The position numbers and the translations under genes were made by a program. A stretch of DNA of 8,515 nucleotides from Thermoanaerobaculaceae bacterium (lineage in GTDB: Bacteria; Acidobacteriota; UBA4820), in NCBI GenBank assembly GCA_012798145.1, contig JAAZNT010000148.1, positions 1 through 8,515 of the forward strand, in the 5' to 3' direction. A model generated the notes under the pieces. The model was given only the letters and a program-made list of their open reading frames with translations, was not told where the DNA came from and did no database searches. Below, piece by piece: positions 1-5,048 of the stretch; the first letter of the stretch is position 1; every line of letters begins with the position of its first letter.

Positions 1-10
1 CTATATTCAA
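1..10 (-). CDS. Possible start of a further operon gene (cut by window edge)
   Basis: After the stop codon of the TonB-dependent receptor, the minus strand carries GGGAG (18-22), a 7-nt spacer and a TTG codon (8-10) followed by AAT ATA. This looks like a ribosome-binding site with a TTG start, and btuC in this operon also uses TTG. No hairpin or T-run separates it from the receptor gene, which fits continued transcription. Only three codons are visible, so no product can be suggested and the call could easily be chance. Confidence 0.2.
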
Positions 11-25
11 ACAACTTCTCCCGTC

Positions 26-2029
26 TTAAAAAGAATATTTCAAGAGCACTTCCGCTGAGAATGGATATGCAGGGTTGAAATAATCAGTAAAGCCGTTGGT
101 AACGCCTCTTGTGGAATATTTCTTGTTGAAGAGGTTGTCAAACTTGACTTCAATGTTTATAGGACCTTTTGTGTAATTTATATTCAAAAATGCCACGACG
201 AATGACGGCAGTTTTTCTCTTTCGTTGGAAAGGTCGTTGTCAAGATATTGACTTGAAACATATCTTGCACCTAAATTCACAAATGATTTTTCAAACCTCT
301 TTATGACAGAAAGGTTTGCAATTGCTTTGGCAACCATTGGCAATTCTTTCCCGATGTTTAGTCCTTCTGTAACTTTGGCATTTCTGTAAGTTCCGGAAAA
401 ATCCATTTCAAAATCATTTGGAAGTTGGAGAGAAAAATCTCCCTCAAGTCCTTTTCTGTAAGATTTTCCTATGTTCTGATTCATCCCTATAAACCAAACG
501 GGATCTGTGAGAACAAAAACCGCCTCGTCTCTTAAAAACATTTTGTAAAGGGTCAACTTTGTTCTTAATTTTTCGCCGAAATATTTGTAGCCGATTTCAT
601 AATCGTTGACCCTTGATGGCAGAAGGTCGGGGTTGGAGTAAAATCCCGGGTAAGAGAAAAGCTCCACAACTGTTGGAATTTTATACCCTTCTGAAAAAGC
701 GGCAAAGAGAATGTTGTCTTCTGAAATAAAGTATGAGATTGAACTTCTGACCGTTCCTTCGCTGAAACTTTTTTTCTCATTGTTTTGTGGAGTGAAGAAA
801 TCAGCATAATCATATTTCGTGTTGTCTTTCCTATAACCAGCGTCAAATCTCCATTTCGGAAGTATGTAAGATGCTTTTAAATATCCGCCGAAATTTTTCT
901 CATCCGTTTTTGTTGATGTTGCAGAAGAGAGTTTTTCTCCGAATATGCTTGTGTAAAAACCTTTTGAAACATCCCTTCCCTTCTGGTATTCAAGGGCGGA
1001 AGACCATTCAACTGCCCCCTTCTTGCAAGGGAGAGTTTGAGAAAACTGAACGACCCCTCCCCCCATTTTTTCATCCGAATTTGTCTGAAAACCCGATTTG
1101 GATCTTCCGGTTGTCAATATGTCATTTAGATGGATTCTTTCAAATGCTTCAACTACAAAAATCGAGTTTTCTGCAATCTTTTGAGAATAGGTCAAAGCAT
1201 AGATTTTGTGCCTTCCTCTGCTTCCGTCATATTTGTTGTAAGGCGACTGCTTTCTGTTCTGCCTCATCTCTTCTTCGGTCAGAGCCCCCGGGGCGCTTAC
1301 CGCCCCGCCCTCGTATTTGAAAAGAAATGAAAATGATTTTTTTTCATCAAAAGAATACCCCATTTTTATCAAACCATCGTCAAGGCGATAGCCGTCGTTT
1401 TCTCTGTAGCCCTGTGCATATCTTAATGAAAAAGAAGAAAAAAGAGTAAATTTGTCCTTGGAAAAAGAAAAGTTTGCCTTTTGATCTCTTGTCCCAAAAC
1501 TGCCTGCTCCATAAACCAAATCAATTCTTGGAATCGCTTCGCCCTTTTTTGTGATTATATTTATTACTCCGCCTATCGCTCCGCCTCCATAGAGAGGGGC
1601 AAGGGCACCTGAGTAAATTTCAACTCTGTCAATTATTTCAATTGGGATTATTTCAAAATTCATTGAGTTGTCTGAGATATTGTTAAGTCTTACTCCGTCA
1701 AGAAAAACAGCGACGCTTGTTCCTGCTGGGAATCCCCTTAAATCAACGCTTCTTTCAACAGGGTTTCCAGTTATGTCTCTTCCTAACGCGCCTTCTGCAG
1801 TTTCAATAAGTTCTGAAAAAGTTTTGACGCCTTTTTCTTTGATTTCCTCTTGAGTTATAACAACTATCGGAGCAGGAGTATTTATAATCTCTTTCTGCTC
1901 TATGGGTATTCTTTCGCCATAGACCGTCATTGATGATTCAAAAACCACAAGTTTTCTTGATGGTTCATCTGCCAGAAAAGAAATCGCAATCACCCCCAAA
2001 AGCCAAACTAACAGTAACTTTTTAAACAT
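26..2029 (-). CDS. btuB: TonB-dependent outer-membrane receptor, probable cobalamin/corrinoid receptor (BtuB-like)
   Basis: A 667-residue outer-membrane beta-barrel receptor, inferred to import cobalamin or a related corrinoid using TonB energy. Residues 1-20 form a Sec signal peptide (MFKKLLLVWLLGVIAISFLA, probable cut before Asp21). A plug domain spans about 48-162, with the typical LRGF (97-100), VFLDGVRLN (108-116) and the IEIIDRVEIYSG...YGGGAIGGVINIITKK block ending the plug. The rest (about 163-667) alternates aromatic and polar residues like barrel strands and ends in Phe (LLKYSF), the usual outer-membrane assembly signal. A TonB box should lie between residues 22 and 45; LVVFESS (27-33) or MTVYGERI (34-41) are candidates. 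The ATG lies 3 nt after the btuD stop, with AAAGGAG (2036-2042) overlapping the end of btuD, so it is the last visible gene of the riboswitch-led operon. The family is certain. The B12 substrate rests on the riboswitch and the Btu-type ABC genes; a siderophore receptor would look similar. Confidence 0.93.
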   Translation of the reverse strand: MFKKLLLVWLLGVIAISFLADEPSRKLVVFESSMTVYGERIPIEQKEIINTPAPIVVITQEEIKEKGVKTFSELIETAEGALGRDITGNPVERSVDLRGFPAGTSVAVFLDGVRLNNISDNSMNFEIIPIEIIDRVEIYSGALAPLYGGGAIGGVINIITKKGEAIPRIDLVYGAGSFGTRDQKANFSFSKDKFTLFSSFSLRYAQGYRENDGYRLDDGLIKMGYSFDEKKSFSFLFKYEGGAVSAPGALTEEEMRQNRKQSPYNKYDGSRGRHKIYALTYSQKIAENSIFVVEAFERIHLNDILTTGRSKSGFQTNSDEKMGGGVVQFSQTLPCKKGAVEWSSALEYQKGRDVSKGFYTSIFGEKLSSATSTKTDEKNFGGYLKASYILPKWRFDAGYRKDNTKYDYADFFTPQNNEKKSFSEGTVRSSISYFISEDNILFAAFSEGYKIPTVVELFSYPGFYSNPDLLPSRVNDYEIGYKYFGEKLRTKLTLYKMFLRDEAVFVLTDPVWFIGMNQNIGKSYRKGLEGDFSLQLPNDFEMDFSGTYRNAKVTEGLNIGKELPMVAKAIANLSVIKRFEKSFVNLGARYVSSQYLDNDLSNEREKLPSFVVAFLNINYTKGPINIEVKFDNLFNKKYSTRGVTNGFTDYFNPAYPFSAEVLLKYSF

Positions 2030-2032
2030 ATC

Positions 2033-2803
2033 TCACTCCTTTCTTTTAAATGGAAAATAGTAATATTTGTCATCTGTTTTTGCTGTCTTGAAATCCACCC
2101 CGTAGGTTTCTTTTAGAATTTCTTTCACTTCTTCCTCCCTATTGTTCAACTGCTTTAAAGCCCCCCCTTTTTGGATCAAGAAAATCTTGTGGTTATATTC
2201 AAGGGATATGTTAAAGTCATGGACGGCGTAGATAATTGTTTTCCCCTCATTTTTCATTTTTTGAAAAAGTTCAAAAAGCTTCAGCCTGTGTGAAAGATCA
2301 AGGTGGTTGAGCGGTTCGTCAAAAACCATAACTGGAGTATCTTGAATGACAACTCTCGCTATCACTCCTCTTTGAATTTCTCCGCCACTTAGTGTTGACA
2401 TTTTTCTTTCCCACATATTTTTCAACTCAAGGTATAGTTCTGCAATTTCTTTCCTCAAAGAGAGCGAACGAGGGGGAGGAGGAATTCTTCTATGAGGGTA
2501 ATCTCCCCTTTTGACGACTTCCCATAATTTGTCTTCCTGACTATAAACAGGCATTTGCGGAAGATATGAAAAAATTTTCGCCTTTTGAAGGTAAGTCAGA
2601 GATTTTAAGTTTTTCCCTTCGTAAAAAACATCGCCGCTCTGCGGTTTTAGAAGGGAAAGAACAATTTTAAGGAAAGTTGTTTTTCCTGCTCCGTTAGGGC
2701 CAATAATTGCGTATATTTGAGATTTCTCAAAAGCGACGCTGGCGTCTTCTAAGAGCAAGCCGCCGTTATATGAAAAGGTGATATTTTTGACTTCAAGCGC
2801 CAT
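2033..2803 (-). CDS. btuD: Cobalamin ABC importer ATP-binding protein
   Basis: A 256-residue ABC ATPase that would power the BtuC permease from the cytoplasmic face of the inner membrane. Visible motifs: Walker A GPNGAGKTT (35-43), Q-loop Gln83 (SYLPQM), ABC signature LSGGEIQR (138-145), Walker B VMVFDEP (158-164), D-loop NHLD (166-169) and switch His195 (AVHDFN). All catalytic positions are present and the length is usual for the FecE/BtuD group. I start at the ATG at 2801-2803 because it gives the standard MALEVKNITFSY opening and has AAGGGA (2811-2816) 7 nt upstream. A longer in-frame version would need a TTG inside btuC and adds a non-homologous head. The start overlaps the btuC stop by 11 nt, suggesting translational coupling. 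The specific substrate is inferred from context. Confidence 0.95.
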   Translation of the reverse strand: MALEVKNITFSYNGGLLLEDASVAFEKSQIYAIIGPNGAGKTTFLKIVLSLLKPQSGDVFYEGKNLKSLTYLQKAKIFSYLPQMPVYSQEDKLWEVVKRGDYPHRRIPPPPRSLSLRKEIAELYLELKNMWERKMSTLSGGEIQRGVIARVVIQDTPVMVFDEPLNHLDLSHRLKLFELFQKMKNEGKTIIYAVHDFNISLEYNHKIFLIQKGGALKQLNNREEEVKEILKETYGVDFKTAKTDDKYYYFPFKRKE

Positions 2804-3737
2804 TTGAAAATCCCTTTTTTGCAAAAAGATACACAAAGAACAATATTCCAAAAAGATTTATATAAAGCCCTATTGGCACGACGATTTTTGCGTTCGCCAT
2901 TTTTGAAAAAGAGTAAGCAAAGAGGGTTATTGAAGGTCCAAGAAATATCGAAATCAAAAAAAGTTTTTTAAAATCGTTTGCGGTAAAAATCCTTGCAATG
3001 TGAGGAACTATAAGGCCAATAAATCCTATCATTCCGCAAATGGAAACAATCAGCGAGGCAAGAATTGTTGCAAATAGAATTGAGAGAATTCGTGTTTTTT
3101 GGACATTGACTCCCATTGTTTTGGATTCATCATCAGAGAAACTTAATATGTCAATCTCATCCCCTAAAAGGAAAAGAGGAGTTGCAAAAAAGATAAATGC
3201 TGCGAATGAAAATAGAATCTCGTTTGAGTTTAAGGGAGATATGAATCCCAAAAGAAAGTAGTTTATTGAGGTTAATTCAGAAGGCTTTAATTGAAGAGTA
3301 AAAACCCTTGCAAGCGTTGAAAAAAATATGTTTGAAATGACGCCCAAAAGGAGAAGTCTTTCTGGAGAATTGCCTGACAATTTAATGATTATAAAAAGAC
3401 ACACAAGCCCGAAAATAAACGATGAGGAAGCCCTGAAGAAAATCCCGCTTCCTGTGCCCCCAAAGGCAATAATTGACAATGTCACACCGAAACAGGAGCC
3501 GCCTGATATTCCAAGAACATACGGGTCTGCGAGGTCGTTTCTCAAAACGGTTTGAAAAGCAAGCCCCGAAACGGATAACGCGGCTCCAGCCAAGACAACA
3601 GCAAATATTTCGGGAAGTCTTATAGCAGTTATGAATTCAAATTTCAAAGACGGGTCAAGATTTTTCGGCAAAAAGAGAAAAACCGCAGAAAAAAGAGCGA
3701 CGCAAAAAAGAGCGATGAAGAAAAGTGTTTTTTTCAA
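2793..3737 (-). CDS. btuC: Cobalamin ABC importer permease (FecCD/BtuC family)
   Basis: A 314-residue polytopic inner-membrane permease of the FecCD/BtuC type, which works as a dimer with BtuD and docks the binding protein BtuF. Family signatures are clear: RLPE (40-43), the helix GAALSVSGLAFQ (51-62), RNDLADPYVLGISGG (66-80) and, near the C-terminus, GMIGFIGLIVPHIAR (235-249), the stretch that includes the cytoplasmic loop contacting the ATPase. Hydrophobic segments occur throughout, compatible with about nine or ten helices, and the length is close to the family norm. Translation starts at TTG (3735-3737), 3 nt after the btuF stop; AAAGGA (3744-3749) lies 6 nt upstream and overlaps the last codons of btuF. 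The rare start codon may lower permease output relative to the binding protein. The family is certain; B12 is assigned from the riboswitch. Confidence 0.95.
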   Translation of the reverse strand: MKKTLFFIALFCVALFSAVFLFLPKNLDPSLKFEFITAIRLPEIFAVVLAGAALSVSGLAFQTVLRNDLADPYVLGISGGSCFGVTLSIIAFGGTGSGIFFRASSSFIFGLVCLFIIIKLSGNSPERLLLLGVISNIFFSTLARVFTLQLKPSELTSINYFLLGFISPLNSNEILFSFAAFIFFATPLFLLGDEIDILSFSDDESKTMGVNVQKTRILSILFATILASLIVSICGMIGFIGLIVPHIARIFTANDFKKLFLISIFLGPSITLFAYSFSKMANAKIVVPIGLYINLFGILFFVYLFAKKGFSNGA

Positions 3738-3740
3738 TTT

Positions 3741-4547
3741 TTATCCTTTTTTGATCTGCATTTTGATTTGTTTCATCCCTTCCAATATTCTGAGCGAGGG
3801 CCTCATAATAAGGTCAGCGTCAACTTCTACGATTTTCAAGGGCGAAATAAATTTTTTCATTTTTTCGGTAAATTCATTAATTTTATTTTCTTTTATTTCC
3901 CCTTTTGGAAAAATGACAATTTCGGGCTTTTTTTCTATCATCATTTCAAAAGAGGGAGAAAAGTATGAGGGACTGGTATTTTCAAAAACATTTTCAACCC
4001 CGCATTTTTTCAATACATCATTCAAAAAAGAGCCCTTCCCAACAACTACTATCGGGTCAAGCCCCACTACTAATATCCCTCTGTTTTTTTTAATGTCTTT
4101 TGAAATTTCCTCCAATTCGTTTTTGATTGTCAAAATTTGTTCTTCAGCCGTTTTTTCTCTGTTGGTTTTTATTCCTATGTCTTTTATTGCTTTGCAAAGG
4201 TCGTAAATATTCTCCATCTTATATTCAACAACATTGATGTTCATATTTCTTATTCTTTTCAATTCTTCAGAGCTTTGCATTCCCTCTATCGTAAGGCATT
4301 CAGATGGTTTTAGAGCAAAAATTCTTTCGTAATTGATATTGCCGTAAGAGGCGACAATTTCCTTCTTTGACGCTTTTTCTGGATAGTTGTTTGGAAAAAT
4401 AACACCCACAAGGGAATCTTCCGCTCCAATTTCAAAAAAAATCTCTGTTATTGACGGAGAGAGGCTTATAAACTTATTTTGTGGGCTTTGGGGAAAAAAC
4501 AGAATTGGCGTAATCAACAAAAACAGGGCAACAAAAAAGCGTCTCAT
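3741..4547 (-). CDS. btuF: Periplasmic cobalamin-binding protein (BtuF-like)
   Basis: A 268-residue class III periplasmic substrate-binding protein that would deliver cobalamin to BtuCD. Residues 1-20 form a signal peptide (Arg-Arg, then a hydrophobic stretch to FFPQ). No lipobox Cys follows, so a soluble protein or an uncleaved anchor is expected. The mature start KFISLSPSITEIFFEIGAED (25-44) is the classic BtuF opening, followed by ASYGNINYERIFALKPSECL (66-85), GSFLNDVLKKCGVENVF (172-188) and KPEIVIFP (207-214) of the second lobe. The ATG at 4545-4547 follows AAAGGA (4554-4559) at 6 nt. The same frame stays open upstream to a TTG inside the riboswitch, but that would place non-coding aptamer sequence in front of the signal peptide. 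This is the first gene after the cobalamin riboswitch, so its expression should fall when B12 is plentiful. Confidence 0.93.
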   Translation of the reverse strand: MRRFFVALFLLITPILFFPQSPQNKFISLSPSITEIFFEIGAEDSLVGVIFPNNYPEKASKKEIVASYGNINYERIFALKPSECLTIEGMQSSEELKRIRNMNINVVEYKMENIYDLCKAIKDIGIKTNREKTAEEQILTIKNELEEISKDIKKNRGILVVGLDPIVVVGKGSFLNDVLKKCGVENVFENTSPSYFSPSFEMMIEKKPEIVIFPKGEIKENKINEFTEKMKKFISPLKIVEVDADLIMRPSLRILEGMKQIKMQIKKG

Positions 4548-4584
4548 CTTCCTTCCTTTTAACAGGGGTGTCCTTGAGACGCTT
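4537..4584 (-). promoter_or_regulatory. Inverted repeat enclosing the btuF ribosome-binding site (probable riboswitch expression platform)
   Basis: On the minus strand AAGCGTCTC (4576-4584) is perfectly complementary to GAGACGCTT (4537-4545), a 9-bp stem. The 30-nt loop holds the AGGAAGGAAG ribosome-binding site, and the 3' arm begins with the G of the btuF ATG. Four more T residues follow the arm, making a T6 run. The structure could hide the start codon, act as a weak intrinsic terminator, or both. The long loop and modest stem make a classical terminator less convincing than translation control. The repeat is directly visible; its role is inferred from its position between aptamer and gene. 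Confidence 0.5.
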
Positions 4585-4585
4585 A

Positions 4586-4616
4586 TGTGAAATTCGCTCC
4601 CGCGAGCGTTTCCACA
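4586..4616 (-). promoter_or_regulatory. Hairpin between the riboswitch aptamer and btuF
   Basis: The minus strand reads TGTG, G, AAA, CGCTC, loop GCGG, GAGCG, AA, TTT, CACA. CGCTC/GAGCG pair perfectly, and AAA/TTT and TGTG/CACA extend the stem across small bulges. It sits right after aptamer helix P1 and ends one base before the inverted repeat around the btuF start, so the two could stack. No run of T residues follows, so it is not a standard intrinsic terminator. It may be a spacer or switching element of the expression platform. Confidence 0.45.
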
Positions 4617-4623
4617 ACTGCAT

Positions 4624-4786
4624 CGCAAGGCAGGTCTCCTGGCTTACGGGTCTTTCTACTTGCAGCGCCTTCCCACCATTAAGGCAGTGGCTCTTTGCCG
4701 CTTTCGTCGCCGATTACAGTGACGGGGTCGCAGCCGAATTTCACGGCTTTCCCTTTTCACCCCTTCTTTAGGGGCACCTTGGCGCC
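4624..4786 (-). promoter_or_regulatory. Cobalamin (B12) riboswitch aptamer
   Basis: The minus strand carries the full order of conserved blocks of the cobalamin riboswitch. A 5' arm CGCCAAGG leads into GGTGCC, then GGTGAAAAGGGAAAGCCG, a small AGCCG/CGGCT hairpin, CCCGTCACTGTAA, the GCCACTGCC...GGTGGGAAGGCG stem, and the B12 box GCCAGGAGACCTGCC (4629-4643). CCTTGCG at 4624-4630 pairs with the 5' arm (one bulged C) to close helix P1. The peripheral stems make it the long class I (adenosylcobalamin-type) layout. It lies 77 nt before btuF and should repress the btuF-btuC-btuD-receptor operon when cobalamin binds. It begins only about 20 nt after the preceding gene, without a clear promoter of its own. 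Confidence 0.97.
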
Positions 4787-4806
4787 AAATTTTTAGTTAA
4801 CTCTCT

Positions 4807-5025
4807 TTACTCTCCTTCTTCTTCAAACTCGTTCTTGACACCGAGCCTCATGCAAGCGGCTGCGTGCATTTGCAAAGCTGCCTTTTTTGCTTCTTGAAGT
4901 TCGGCAAGTCTTTCTTTCACCTTCGCGAGCTCCGCTTCGATCTGGGCATCGATGTCTTTGATTTCATCCTTCGTCTGCTGGAAAGCATCCTGATAAAACT
5001 TTTTCTGCTTGTCGTTTAAGGCCAC
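4807..5025 (-). CDS. Small helical, probably coiled-coil protein of unknown function
   Basis: A 72-residue soluble protein that I do not recognise. Residues about 5-62 look like one continuous helix rich in Glu, Lys, Gln and Ala. Between about 20 and 48 the spacing of hydrophobic residues (IDAQIEAELAKVKERLAELQ) is heptad-like, suggesting a coiled coil and self-association. A single Cys58 precedes an acidic tail (EFEEEGE). There is no signal peptide or membrane segment. It starts at GTG (5023-5025), 5 nt after a very strong GGGAGG (5031-5036). An overlapping ATG one frame off reaches a stop after three codons and sits too near the ribosome-binding site. The gene lies 23 nt after the kinase-TonB gene, so co-transcription is likely. 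Codons end in G or C more often than in its neighbours (for example GAG CTC GCG AAG GTG), which may mean high expression. It could be a partner of the kinase protein, but nothing shows this directly. Confidence 0.85.
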   Translation of the reverse strand: MALNDKQKKFYQDAFQQTKDEIKDIDAQIEAELAKVKERLAELQEAKKAALQMHAAACMRLGVKNEFEEEGE

Positions 5026-5030
5026 ATTAA

Positions 5031-5039
5031 CCTCCCTTT
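5031..5039 (-). promoter_or_regulatory. Strong ribosome-binding site that decides the GTG start of the 72-residue gene
   Basis: AAAGGGAGG on the minus strand is the strongest Shine-Dalgarno match in the window. It lies 5 nt before the GTG and only 3 nt before the overlapping ATG, which favours the GTG frame; the ATG frame encodes just three codons before a stop. Confidence 0.8.
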
Positions 5040-5048
5040 ATCTAAAAT

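Noticed and set aside
871..1320. A 149-codon plus-strand open frame within the receptor gene
   Set aside because: It lies fully opposite the conserved receptor gene and has no recognisable protein features.
2804..2851. Upstream extension of btuD by 16 codons from a TTG
   Set aside because: It lies within btuC, lacks homology to ABC ATPases, and the ATG at 2801-2803 has a suitable ribosome-binding site.
4548..4628. Upstream extension of btuF by 27 codons from a TTG
   Set aside because: The TTG lies in helix P1 of the riboswitch, the extension has no protein likeness and it would bury the signal peptide; the ATG at 4545-4547 has a good ribosome-binding site.
4786..4860. A promoter just before the riboswitch (TTGAAG with TAACTA)
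   Set aside because: The spacing is about 21 nt and the hexamers are poor, so I could not support it.
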